Source: Bidens hawaiensis (Eukaryota; Streptophyta; Magnoliopsida; Asterales; Asteraceae). From it: a stretch of DNA of 64,000 nt. This document shows, piece after piece, positions 47,788 to 60,355 of this stretch; positions within the stretch are counted from its first letter, which is position 1, and each line of letters begins with the position of its first letter. Location of the stretch: positions 175,255 to 239,254 of the forward strand of contig JAIQDT010014321.1 of the NCBI GenBank assembly GCA_021521415.1. Direction: 5' to 3'. The notes beneath the pieces were generated by a model. The model did not search any database and was not told where the DNA came from. It worked only from the letters and a program-made list of their open reading frames with translations. Position numbers and translations under genes: made by a program.

Positions 47788-50700
47788 ATGCCTCCGCTAT
47801 CAGCTCGCCATCTCAAGAAGAAAGAAGCCTCGCGCAGACGTTCGCTGCAACGTTCCCAGGAAATGGCCGCCGCAATAGCCCAAGCCTTAAACCAAAACAA
47901 TACCAACACCTCTGGTTACAACATTAAATCCTTCAACGCGGGTAACCCTCCAAAGTTCACAGGTCTTGAAGGAGCCACCGTGATGCTCCAGTGGCTTGAT
48001 AAAATAGAAAACACTTTCCTCCACACCCAATGCCCCTCAGACAGACGAACCCTATATGCTTCCAGTGTCCTGGAATCTAGAGCGCTTACATGGTGGAATG
48101 GAGTAGCTCATGCGCGTGGCGCAGAAACTGCTTCCAACATGCTCTGGGAGGAATTTAAGGAAATTCTGACGCGAGAATTCTGCCCTCCCAACGAAGTTAA
48201 GCGCTTGGAGGAAGAATTTTGGAATCTTAAGCAATACAGCGGTGAAGCGCGCGAGTACTCGACGCGCTTCCATGAACTAAGTTTGCTTGTCCCTCACCTT
48301 GTTACCCCTTCCCGCCGAGCCATAGAGAAATTCCTTGGGGGTCTCCCCATGGAAATTCAAGATTCTGTATGGGCCAGAAACCCAGTAACCCTCTCTGACG
48401 CCATCGAGTTGGCCGCTGTGCTCAGAGACAACCATGTCAGAGCAGGAACCCTGTTCCTGCGGGGAACAGAAAAGACCAAACTCACCAAGACTGTTCCTGA
48501 ACCAACAGAAACCAAACCAGAACCCTCAAACCGTAACAACCTCAAGCGCAGGCGCAAAGCCTATGCGCTTACCAACCCGCCCATTGTCCAGCAACCCATC
48601 TACCAACCTCCAGTTTACACGCCTAACCCTCTGTCAGCCTACCCAACACCTCCTGTAGTCCATAACTATGCCTTAACCAATCCCGCACTCCCTGCCCCTC
48701 CCCCTAAGAAACCTTACACAGGAAATCAACCCTTTTGCCCAACCTGTAGACTTCACCACCCAACCCAAACCCCGTGTCGACAATGTAACCGATGTGGCCG
48801 CGTTGGTCACTCTGCCGAATACTGTAGAGTCCCTCTCGCCAACCCAATCGCGCCAACACCACCAGCCTACCCGCAGAACCCACAACCAACCTACCAAAAC
48901 CCACGACCCAGATCGTGCTTTAACTGCGGTGATCCCAGTCATTTCCGGAACGCGTGCCCAAGGCTACAAGTTCAGATTACACAAGCGAATCCGGTGAACC
49001 AGATTTCAAACCAAGTGACACGCGGACGAGCTTTTAACATAACCGCGCACCAAGCGCAAGCGAATAATGACGTAGTTAATGGTACATTTTTGCTTAACGG
49101 ATTTTATGCTTCTGTACTTTTTGATACTGGCGCCGATCGAAGTTTTATTTCTCGCGCCTTCGAGCAGAAGCTTGCGCGACCGCGCGATAACTTAAAAGAA
49201 GATTTTTCAGTTGAATTGGCTAATGGTGAAACTGTTTTAATTAACTCTGTGATTAAGGATTGCACGCTTAACCTTAACGAAAACGACTTTCTGATCGACC
49301 TTATCCCCATGCCTCTTGGAAGCTTTGATGTTATTATTGGTATGGACTGGCTTACGCATAATCGCGCCGAAGTTATTTGCGCCAAGAAGATGATTCGCAT
49401 ACCTCGAGAAAATGGTGATCTTCACATCTACGGCGAGAAACCCTCCAGTGGTCTTAAACTTATGTCTTGCGCCGAAGCCCGAAGGCTCATGCGGAAAAGG
49501 TGTATTGCATTCTTAGCCCATGTGGTTAAACCTGCTGAAGAAAAGAAGCTTCGCGATATCCCTGTTGTGCGTGATTTCCCTGAAGTTTTTCCTGATGATC
49601 TTCCTGGTATCCCTCCCGCTCGTGAAGTCGAGTTCCGTATTGATCTTGTCCCTGGTGCTTCCCCCGTAGCCAAATCTCCTTACCGTCTTGCGCCCGCTGA
49701 GATGCAAGAATTGGCAAGCCAACTTCAAGAGTTGACTGCTAAAGGATTCATTCGCCCTAGCTCTTCGCCCTGGGGTGCTCCGGTGTTGTTCGTTAAAAAG
49801 AAAGATGGATCGTTTCGCATGTGTATTGATTACCGCGAGTTGAACAAACTCACCATTAAAAACCGGTATCCCTTACCGCGCATTGACGACCTCTTTGATC
49901 AACTCCAAGGTGCCTCTTGTTTCTCGAAGATTGATCTCCGCTCTGGCTATCACCAGTTGCGCATCTGCGATGAAGATGTTCCAAAGACAGCTTTTCGAAC
50001 TCGTTATGGCCATTTTGAATTCTTGGTCATGTCCTTCGGTTTAACCAACGCACCCGCCGTTTTCATGGATCTAATGAATCGGGTGTGTAGGCCTTTCTTG
50101 GATAAATTCGTGATTGTGTTTATCGATGACGTTCTGATTTATTCCAAAACCAAGGCCGAGCATGAGCAACATCTCCGATTGGTATTGCAAAAGCTTAGAG
50201 CCGAGCAGCTCTATGCTAAGCTTTCCAAGTGTGAATTCTGGTCTGATGAAATACAGTTTCTTGGTCATGTTGTAAACAAGGTGGGTATTCATGTCGACCC
50301 ATCCAAAATTGAAGCAATCAAGAACTGGATTACGCCGACCACTCCTTCTGAGATCCGTTCCTTTCTGGGCTTAGCTGGTTATTACCGGCGCTTCATTTCG
50401 AACTTCTCGAAGATCGCTTTGCCTTTAACAGCTTTAACGCACAAAGGTAAACCGTATATTTGGGGCTCGAAGCAAGAAGAAGCCTTTCTAACGCTCAAGC
50501 GTTTGTTGTGTGAAGCTCCTGTTCTTGCGCTACCTGAGGGTAATGATGATTTTGTCGTGTACTGCGATGCCTCCAACCAAGGTCTCGGTTGTGTTCTTAT
50601 GCAACGAGGCAAGGTTATCGCTTACGCATCAAGGCAACTTAAGGTTCACGAAAAGAATTATACAACTCACGACCTCAAACTTGGTGCAGTTGTTTTTGCC

Positions 50701-51306
50701 TTGAAGATCTGGAGACACTACCTTTATGGTACTAAGTGTATCCTCTACACTGACCATAAAAGCCTTCAGCATATCTTTGATCAGAAGGAACTTAACATGA
50801 GGCAACGCCGATGGAACGAACTCATCAGCGATTACGATTGTGAGATCCGGTATCATCCTGGTAAGGCTAATGTGGTAGCCGATGCGCTCAGCCGAAAACC
50901 CTGCCAGCTTAACTGTATTTTGCCGCGCACGCAGCTTCACTTCGCGCCGATCCAAAGCAACCTTGAATCGCGTATCCGTGACGCGCAGCGCGCATCCATC
51001 AGTAATGGTAACCTTCGCGCCGAGTTAACGTGTGGCGCGGAAGCGCACTTTGTCCCTAATCTGAGTGGAATTCTCTGCTATCTTAATCGCATCTGGATTC
51101 CCTTTGATGAGAATCTTCGCGCTGATATCCTGAGTGAAGCGCACAAATCTCGGTATTCTATTCATCCCGGCGCTGATAAGATGTACAAGGATTTGTGCAT
51201 TACTTATTGGTGGCCCGGTATGAAAAAGGATATTGCTGTGTTCGTAGCTAGATGCCTGACTTGTTCTAAGGTAAAAGCTGAACACCAACGCCCATCTGGT
51301 TTGCTC
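47788..51306 (+). CDS. Nested element gag-pol polyprotein, truncated in integrase
   Basis: A single open frame starts at [15 protein letters not shown]. The gag core holds [19 protein letters not shown]. Two CCHC knuckles, [14 protein letters not shown] (about residue 332) and [14 protein letters not shown] (about 378), follow a Pro-rich linker. Protease [10 protein letters not shown] lies at about 444. RT has [14 protein letters not shown] and catalytic FIDDVLIYS (about 780). RNase H has [12 protein letters not shown] (about 922). The integrase HHCC finger includes HPGADKMY and CLTCSKVK (about 1126-1160). After QRPSGLL the frame enters LTR sequence and stops at 51372, so the last 21 residues are LTR-coded. 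The DDE core is absent, so the element cannot integrate by itself. Confidence 0.95.
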
Positions 51307-53368
51307 GACATCTGCCCCGATCCGACCCGACCCAGGTACCCGTTTCCCTTACCCGATCTCTTTCTTTTATGATTTAATATTTATTTATACTTATACTTTA
51401 TTTTTAATAATAATAATATATTTTCCTTCCCGCCTCTTTCTCTCTCTTTCTTTCCGCCGTCCCGTCCCTCTCCTTCTCTCTTTCCGCCTTCTTTTCCCCT
51501 CTTGTCGCCGTCCCGCCCTTACGCCTTGTTTCCCTCTTTTTCTTCTAACTCTTTGCTTGTCCTTTGTTCCTTCCCGCCTAAGGTTGTCTGCGCAGCTCCA
51601 CGCGCCAGACCCCTTACAAGGAATCCTGCGTGAAGACCACCTGTTACAGCGATACGCGAGACGAACTCTTCTCGCAGCGCGCTAAGAATTGTAATTCTTC
51701 TCGCAGCGCGCTAAGAACGGTAGTTCTTCCCGCGACGCGCTAAGGATTTGTAGTTCTTCTCGCAGCGCGCTAAGAATCGTAGTTCATCCCTCGACGCGCG
51801 AAGAATTATAGTTCTTCCCGCGGCGCGCTAGGAATTTTAGTTCCTCCCGCGGCGCGCTAAGAAATGTGATTCTTCCCGCGGCGCGCTTAGAAATGTAGTT
51901 CTTTCCGCGACGCGTTAAGGTTGGTTCTGTCTGCCTTCGCGCTCGCGCACTTTTGACCTTCTGTGTCTGCCTTCGCGCTCGCGCGCTCCAGCCTTCTCGC
52001 GCTAACCCCCTTTGAGTCTTTTCTTCTGTTTAATCCAGCCGTTTACTTTTGTGTTGTCTTATCTTCTGTGCTGTTGACCTGACCTGTCTTATGTCTGAAA
52101 AGCCACTTTTGGCGCAGCATGCGCGCCAACCCCATTGGTTGGCAGAAAAAGTGACTGACATTATCTTTGGAGATCTGCTTTTCCATGCTTGACCAGTACC
52201 TTTATCTGATCCGCCCATGCTTTTTACTGTTCCCTGTCAGCTTTCTCTTGTCCCCTGCAGCTGCCATATCTTTTGATATCTTTTGCTTTTGGAATCTTTT
52301 ACTTTTTGGAGATCTTTTCCCCTTTTCTAGGGATTGTGTTCCCTAGGGTTTCTCTATAAATAATAATGTTATTTTTAACACTACACACACAAAACACTCC
52401 TGTTCTCTCTTGCTCCTTGCTCTCTCTGCCGCCTCCTCTCTGCCTCCGTCTTCCTCCCTGTTCTGTCCTGCTTTTCCGGTAACATATTATAAATAATAAT
52501 TTATTTATTAATCATGTTAACTTATAATCAAGACTTAAAACAAATCATTAAAACAATAATCTTATTTATAGGTTAACTTGTACTTGTTTAAAGTTGGTTC
52601 TTGCATTATCTTTCACCGCATCGTTTATCATGTGAGTAATCTCGTACCTAATCCCTTTTTATTTTTAATGTTTTGGGATGTTCATGTGTTCGTACAAACT
52701 TAGAGTCTTAAACTTGTTTATGAACTTTAGTCGCGCAGTATCCCATGTGTTGAGGACGTTTACTTGGCTGTTATTTGTATGTGTGTATCATTAACCGCTT
52801 TGTTCGGCCTATTCCGCAGTTTTCATGGATCCATTAGATGAACACGGGAGACCTATCGTTTACGGTTTTCTTTGTTTACACTTGCACAGATGTTTTCTCG
52901 TTTTTGTGCTCAATTGGGAGCACGGATTGAACTATGAACTATGAGCTATGATCTATTTAGGCTTGATCACAATCTGATTGCACCCTTGTTAAACACCAGA
53001 CATACACGTGTTGCGCGCAGATTTATTGTTATCTATGTATTGTATTAAACTTGATTTCTCACCAACACGCAAGTGTTTGACGTTTATTTTAACACATGTT
53101 CAGGTTTGCAGTAGCTGTTTTGGAGCTTGTGGACACGTAGGAAGTTTTCTTTATTTTGGACCTAGATTAAAATGTATCAAGACAAGTTTTTGCTGTTCGA
53201 ATATTTTGATTTATAATATATTGATTTATGATGATTTATGTTATCTTGTTTACTTTGCGCGTGCGCGAATGAATGTATTTATTAAATATTGACACCCAAT
53301 AGTGTCACGAGTAATGAAACAATATGTGGCGCCCCGATGTATAATCCGCCTTTGGTCGGGGTGTTACA
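51307..53368 (+). repeat. 3' LTR of the nested element, lacking its first three bases
   Basis: It aligns with 45069-47130 without indels. The preceding bases are gag-pol sequence (GGTTTGCTC), not a purine tract plus TGT. The right end, GTGTTACA, is followed by the TSD. Confidence 0.95.
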
Positions 53369-53373
53369 CTCAC

Positions 53374-55735
53374 CATCCACTATGAAGGAAGTTCAAAAGT
53401 TGAATGGTAGATTGGTATCAATTAACAGGTTCCTAGCAAACCATGCAAGCAAATCTACCCCATTCATTAACACACTGAGAAATTGCTTAAAGAAAAGCCA
53501 ATTCAAGTGGACGCCTGAGGCCGAGTAAGCTTTCAGTGAGATAAAAGAATGTCTGATAAATCTGCATGCGCTTACAGCTCCACTACCTGGTGAAACTTTA
53601 ACGTTGTATCTGTCAGCAGGAGAGCGCGCCATTGGCGCAGTATTATTGGTGGATCGCAAGGGAATCCAAACACCAATTTATTATGTAAGTCGGGTGCTGA
53701 CAGATCCTGAGACGCGCTACACCATCATAGAAAAGTTAGTTTTATCACTAACGCATGCGTCGCGCAAGCTTCACAGATATTTCAATGGTCATCCTATTGA
53801 AGTCCTGATTGATTACAACATCCAGCAAGTCTTGCGACGTCCCACGCTCCCAGGAAGGCTGACAAAATGGGCGCTGGAATTAGGGGAGCACACGATCACC
53901 TATAAGCCTCGTCCAGCAATCAAGGGACAAGTCTTAGCTGATTTCATCGCAGAAATCCCTGAAGGAAAAGTCGAAGAGGCTCAGCGCGAAGTAGACCCTC
54001 CGCAAGCCAATAATGAAGAAAACGTTTGGAGATTATTCACTGATGGAGCTTCAAACAACAAAGGGTCCGGCGCAGGCCTCAAATTGGTGGATCCAGAAAA
54101 TCATGAGTATACTTACGCAATCAGGTTGGATTTCAAGAGCACCAACAATGAAGCTGAGTATGAAGCCCTGCTGGCTGGTTTGCGCATCGCGCACAAGTTC
54201 GGAGTTAAAAAGCTAGAGGCTCATGTAGATTCATACCTGGTAGCAGCACAAGTCAATGGCCTTTATAATGCCAAGGAGAACACCATGCCTCTGTATCTAG
54301 AGCAGGCGAAGAAACTCACCGAACAATTTGACTTTTTCAGAATCATACACATTCCGCGCAGTGAAAATAAGTCTGCTGACGCGCTAAGCAAGATGGCATC
54401 AACCAGCTTCGATCATTTTGGCAAAGATGTCAGGGTGGAAGTAATGAGCAACCCGTCAGTGGGAGCGAAGTCTGTTCTTGTAATTCATACAACACCTTCA
54501 TCATGGATAACTCCAATAATGGAATTCTTGAAGGAGTGAAAGGTACCAGACGATCGCGCACAGGCGAGGAAGATAAGACACAAGTCGCAGAACTACGAAA
54601 TGCTCGATGGTACGTTATATCGACGCTCTTATCTTGGACCACTCATGAAATGCCTAGACGCTGAGGAAGCAAGCTATGTGATCAGAGAGATACACGAAGG
54701 AATCTGTGGAATACATGCTGGCCCTGCATGGTGGTCGCCAAGGCAATGAACGCAGGTTACTATTGGCCATGCATGTACTTGGACGCATTAAAAGAAATCC
54801 AAAAATGCAAAGCGTGTCAGAGCTATGCGCCAAATACCATGCGGCCAAAGAACAACTTGATTCCGGTAACCTCTGCATGGCCTTTCCACAAGTGGGCAAT
54901 CGATATTGTGGGCCCCTTACCACAAGCGCCAGGGCGAGTAAAGTTTTTGGTAGTGGCAGTAGACTATTTCACAAAATGGGTTGAAGCTAAGCCGCTGGCA
55001 AAAATTACAGCCGAGGCAATGAAGCAATTTATTTGGAGCCACATCGTATGTCGTTTTGACCTGCCCATGGAAATCGTGAGCGACAATGGCAAACAATTCA
55101 CTGACAGGAAGATATCCAGTTGGTTCAAGGAATTGCACATCAATCAGGTCTTCACTTCTGTATACCACCCTCAAGGGAATGGTCAAGTGGAACGCGCGAA
55201 CCAAAGCTTGCTGAATGGGCTGAAGAAAAGGTTGGAGGGAGAGTCCCATGCATGGGTCGAGGAGTTACCTAATGTCCTGTGGGCACACAGGACATTAAGC
55301 AAAACCAGCAATGGCGAGTCCCCGTTCAGCCTAACCTATGGAACAGAGGCTATGATTCCAGCAGAGATTGGATGCCCATCCTATAGAGTGCTCATGATGA
55401 GTAAGACGGATAACGAGCAAGAAAGGAGGTTGGATCTCAATTTGCTTGAGGGACGCAGAGAGGCGGCTATCATCAGTGAAGCCAAATACAAGAAAAAGCT
55501 AGAAAATTACTACAATCAGCGCGTGAAAGAATGCCACTTCAAGAAGAATGATTTTGTCCTTCGGAACAATGAAGCTAGTCGCGCAATACCCCCGGGAAAG
55601 ATGTCTCCCAACTGGGAGGGACCTTATCAAGTCTCGGAAGAATTGGGAAAAGGCGCATACGCTTTAAAAGATTTAAATGGAAAGAAGATCCCGCGCACAT
55701 GGAACGCAGCACAACTTAGAAAATGTTTCATGTAA
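53374..55735 (+). pseudogene. Tat element RNase H, second RNase H and integrase, right part of split pol
   Basis: It continues the host frame after the nested element. The first RNase H region (GAVLLVDRKG, YYVSRVL) lies at about 53630-53700. The second, archaeal-type RNase H typical of Tat has WRLFTDGASNNKGSGAG at about 54029, EAEYEALLAGL and SADALSKMA. Integrase has AGYYWPCM, CKACQSYA, AIDIVGPL, IVSDNGKQF and NGQVERANQ (the D, D and E are all present) and a C-terminal part ending at 55735. Breaks: TAA at 53526-53528 where Gln is expected, TGA at 54537-54539, and a one-base shift near 54725 just before the integrase finger. The element is therefore defective apart from the nested insertion. 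Confidence 0.9.
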
Positions 55736-56301
55736 AAGTTGTCAAGATTGTAATCAAGGCTCTTTAAGCCATTATGAATAATGATGCGCTCTATATGCGT
55801 TCTATTACCTTTTGCATACATGTTTCACACTTCCCTTTATTAATTTTGAGCAATATGACAACATTGTATTGACATCAAACTAAAAATAAAACGAAGTAAA
55901 ACATACATGCGCGAGCTTCAAGCTCAGACGCGTTAACGAGTTTTAACTCTAAAACGTCAGGGCCTTAGCCCAATAATATGAGCCTTAGCTCAAATTACTC
56001 ATAGCATCCATCCTACGTATTGCGCAGCTGGACCATAAAAATACCTAAGCACAACTAAGGCAAAAGCACATGCCAAAGCATAGTTGTTAAGGTCTCAGGT
56101 CGGGGCCACGCATGGGATTATAATGGATATAAGCAGAATAACACATACTGACACGTAAAGGCTAAAAAACTCATTCATAATTCCCTATAATAAATGCACG
56201 ATAACGTCGCGCAAAAGAGGAATAATGAAATGCCAAGGCACGTGTCAGCATATTCAGAATATCGCAAAAAAAAAAAAAAAAAAAAAAACAAGAAGGGCTT
56301 T
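55736..56301. other. Tat element spacer 3' of pol
   Basis: Untranslated element DNA, with a run of about 27 A at 56262-56288 next to the 3' end of the antisense gene. No ORF is supported. Confidence 0.5.
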
Positions 56302-59300
56302 TCAACTCTCTATGTTAATATCAGCCTCTTCATCTTCCTCATCATTATTTCCTCCCTCAGCATCTGGTGCAGCCTGCTCCTCGTCATCTCCAAACTTACC
56401 ATAATCAAGCTGTTCGTCTTAAATATAGTCGTCTTCTGTCATGATAACGTCAGGAGTAGGTCCTTTGGCCACGCCAGAGCCGCTGGCAGAGGCAGCGTTG
56501 CCCGCGCCATCATCATTGCCACCAATCCCTTCACATTCATCAAGTAATTTCTTTAAAGCGCCAAGATCGGGCTGGTCGCAAGCGCGGCTATCTGCAAGTC
56601 ACAAGGAACAGTATAAGTACAAAAGATTATGAAAATAAGTCAAGTAAACTTATTAAGGTTAAAATACCTGCTCAAGGATGGGAATTGGAGTATTCAAGTA
56701 TTTCTCCCCCACCTCAGCCATGTCAGCGCAGACAGCGTCGAGCTGATAAGGGTAGTCGGATGGATTCTTCTTTAGCATGCCATATTCATAACCATCCTTA
56801 AACCCCTCAGCCCGACCCACCAAGCGCAACGCCGCATTACAGTCCATCACAAGGGTCTGGAACTCGTCTGAATATTTCATGGCATAAGCGCAACGAGTCA
56901 CACCCTGTGAAATCAGCCAATGACGATCCTGCGCAAGAGAAGAGACATACGTCTCAAAAGTAGGAATCTGAGAGTTTAACAACTCAACAGTTTCTTTGCT
57001 TGCTTCAGCTCTTCCTTTTCGGATGCCGCCGCCGCCAAGGCCTCTTTCTTCTCTGCTTGCGCAGCAACAAGCTCTTCTTTCAGGCGCGCAACCTTACTTT
57101 CCAACAAAGATTTTTCAGTATTAACCTGCGCAATAGTTCGGTCACGCGCCTCCACTACCAACTCCAGGTCACGCGCTTGACGCGCGTGCTTTGCCGCATC
57201 TGCCTCTGCCACTTGCAGTTTCTCTCGCGCAGCTTGCAGCTCAAGCTCGCGCTTCACAAAAGCAGCGTTGGAACTTGCCCGGTTCTCGCTAAGTTCTGCT
57301 TGTAGTTTCTCAGCTTTCTCTCGGGCATCAGAAAGATTCTAAGCAGAAATCTTAGCCTCTTGCTTGGCCTCCACAAGGGCATCACGTACCTTTATATAAT
57401 CATTGCGAAGCTCTTGGGAGGCAGCAAAAAATGCAGACCCAGCAAAAAGGTGGTCATTAAGCAAATCCACGAGAGCGCGGTCCTCTTGAAACCTACTTTC
57501 AGCTGGAGGAACAGAGTGAGCCCAAAAGTCTTCACATACGCCCAAGGATTGGAATGAGCTCTCTTCAGTGATACTCCAGCTCGGGCGGTATATGTGATCG
57601 GCTCCCTACAAACACAAAGCAACGCAAAGAAACGTTTTAGTTATCTGAACACTAACTCGGAAGTCTGCACAGTGGAGCAAAATAAACTTATACCTGAGGA
57701 GAACCGGCAGAAAGGTTAGCGCCAGCTGATGAGCTCCTGCCTGCCCCATGAGAAGAAGGCTGCGCCATGAAATCGCGTGGCGCTGTAGGGCTTACGCGGC
57801 CACCATCAGAATTTTCAAAATCAACCTCCTCATCATCTTCTATAACAGGTCTCTTCTCCTGCGACTTGGAAGAATCAAAAATAGTCTCACGAGGAGGGCT
57901 GCGCGCAGGAGGAGGTGAGGGAGGTCTTGACGCTGTTAGAGTAGCGCGAAATATAGTCTCCTGCTCCCTAGTGATCCCAATAAGGGGAGATTCAGTACTT
58001 GTTGGAGCAGGAGCAGAACTAACGGCGCCAGCGCTAGCAGTGCCACCAGCAGCTTGTGTGCCAACTATAATTCCTATAAAAAACCAACAAGGAGAAATGA
58101 TTCATGACTTGAACTAAAGGAAAAAATCAGACAATCAAAGCGCAATAAATACCTTGGCGCACCGTAGTCCGCGAATTAAGCATCGCCATGAAGTCCATTT
58201 TCCCTCTTTTTGAGGGCAAAACAGAGGACTTCAAAACAACCTTCGGCATAGCCTTGGCACCTTGCTGCGCCTGAGGTTGAGCCATCAACGTTGCCGGCTC
58301 TACAAACATTTGAGTGAACAAAGCTTCATTAATAACTCTATCGGAATCACGCTCATAAAACAACAAAATATAAACAAAGTATACCTGTTGGAGAAGACGA
58401 AACAGCAGGCGCAGCACCGCTTCCCTTGTCCGCCGCGCGCAGAGATGAGGTGGCAGCACCATACCTCGTGTGGACTGGAGGACTGCCCACACCTTGAGGC
58501 AAAGAATACGAGGAAAACTTGGAAGTAAAACCCTTGGTTTTCTCAAGTCCCTTCACTTGAGTAGGAGGAAGATTCTGGGCAACAGAGGCGTCATCTTTTT
58601 TCTGTTTTTTACTGGCCCCTGCGCCAGTCTTGCCTTTAGCCTTACGCTTAAGTTTTTGCGCTTCAGCTTCTGCCTCCTCCCCTTCCTCTTCCACAGGCTC
58701 CAACTCATAATTAGCGAGCGCATCTACAATACGCGCAACAGAAATGTTAAAACCAAATTTGGTATTCTAAGGGCCTAAACACAAATACAAGGGGCTTACC
58801 AGGCGCATCGCTGTCAAAGCAAAACTCTAAGTCGACAGGGATGAACATATCATCGAAGCGATCAGGGAAAACAACTTCCCCATCGTTCAGGGCGACAGAG
58901 CCACCTTCTGTATGCTCGTCATAGGCGGCGTGGATGTATTCCTTGCTTTCTGCATAAAACAAGACAAGTGATATCAACAAAACGAATTATACTCGCGCAA
59001 AATTAATGCAATGAACAAACAACCCACCTAAGTCATCAACATGAATGACAGGCTCAGTCTCGCTGTCAGTCCACCTCTTGCTCATACCAACCCCCACCAA
59101 CGCTTCCTCGCAAATATTCTTGGCGGGGAATGGTTCTGCAGTTAATTTTTTAACCCATGTGCCCGTTGGGTTCTTAAGGACATTGTCATCCGCGGGCGCA
59201 GAAGTGATCGCGCGCACAGTCATGTGGATTGGAATAACACCAGCTTTGACGTAGAAAAACTTCTCAGTCCAGTCATGAAGGCTCTTAAAAGTGACAGTAG

Positions 59301-59838
59301 AGCATTTAACCTTCTGACTGCGCGGAGTAAACGAAAACCAAGAATCTTGAACCTTTGGTTTATAGAAATATTGAAAGCGGCGAGGAGTAGGCTCTTCGCG
59401 CTGAGCTTTGCACATAAACTCAAAATGAGTCATGCGCACCAACCCAAAAGGGTGAACTTGGGATATGTGAATCCCATAAAATTGAAGGAGCGCACCTATA
59501 AACCTTGTCATCGGAAGACGAAGGTTACAGTGAGTAAGAAAATGAGAATATAGAGAGATATAGCAGGCAAGAGGATCCGCAGCCGTCTGCCCGGCTGCCG
59601 GGAGCAGACAACCATACTCAGGGAGAAAACCCTGAGAAGCAATGAGACTATCAAGCTCAGGCTGTTTCAACTTGCAGGGGATCTCGTCCCATCTTTTCGC
59701 CGTTTTATTCTTTCCCCCCTCCTCCGACGAAGCCTCGGCAACCTGAGTACCCTTGCCGATTTTCTTCAAAGTAGACATAACCACTGATTTTACACGGCCT
59801 TTACTAGGGGAAATTGTGGTGTCTGGATTATCAGACAT
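56302..59838 (-). pseudogene. Multi-exon antisense accessory gene in the Tat element
   Basis: Exons on the minus strand keep frame with GT-AG introns: 59028-59838, 58800-58949, 58385-58723, 58153-58299, 57694-58073, 56668-57605 and probably 56302-56591. The product would be about 1,000 residues. Residues 1-270 resemble the plant 'putative gypsy type transposon' domain (CNLRLPMTRFIGALLQFYGI, SLHDWTEKFFYVKAG). A basic KRKAKGKTGAGASKKQKK stretch follows, then Pro/Ser-rich and acidic parts, and a long Glu/Lys/Ala coiled coil at 57257-56980 (KLQVAEADAAKHARQ, VARLKEELVAAQAEKKEA). The tail is acidic. Breaks: TAG at 57339-57341, a one-base shift near 57000 and TAA at 56419-56421. The frame of the last exon is uncertain by one base. 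Extra antisense ORFs at this place are known in some Tat elements; their role is unknown. Confidence 0.75.
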
Positions 59839-60355
59839 ACAATTGCGAATCGAACAATATGGTTACTTTAAGCACGGAATTCAGGGACGAAGACGAAAGC
59901 TCTTAATTGGAATGTAAATGATAAGCAAAAGCTCTAAAAATGACAGTGGAGATGAAGAAAAAACCGTTCAAAAGGTTTGGTTTTATAGGCCCAGGGGAGA
60001 GAAAGAGAAACAAGTAATAATCAGATCTACGCTCACGCGCCCCCACTCGCAGGCGTAGGCCAACATAAGCGCGACACGTGTTCCTGACACTGCATGAGGA
60101 GACGTGAAAGGCCACTGTAGCACCTCGAGCACACGAAAGGTCTGACACATAACGTCTCTATTTCTGATGCATGTCAACACCAACCAACCACGTGCATTGA
60201 CGATTCGTTTTAACCAAAGGGATGGAATTTCGCGCAACGCGCATACAAGGAAAGAAAAAGAAAAAACAAGCCCTATTGAAAAAGCAAACTATTAAGTCTA
60301 GTATCCATCTTACCTCGCTCGCGCGAGACAAGACACACATTAGACTGGGGGAGCT

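Larger units (their letters stand above)
45066..53368 (+). mobile_element. Nested chromovirus-like (Tekay/Del type) Ty3/gypsy element with 3' deletion
   Basis: The 5' LTR is 45066-47130 (TGTGACATCTG to GTGTTACA), the 3' LTR 51307-53368. The TSD CTCAC is at 45061-45065 and 53369-53373. A tRNA-Met-type primer-binding site TGGTATCAGAGC starts at 47134. One open frame from 47788 runs through gag, protease, RT, RNase H and the integrase zinc finger, then passes straight into the 3' LTR. Integrase core, C-terminus, purine tract and the first three LTR bases (TGT) are missing. In the stretches compared, the LTRs are identical apart from one base (C at 46270, T at 52508). The lineage call rests on LTR length, primer site and protein style. 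Confidence 0.95.
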
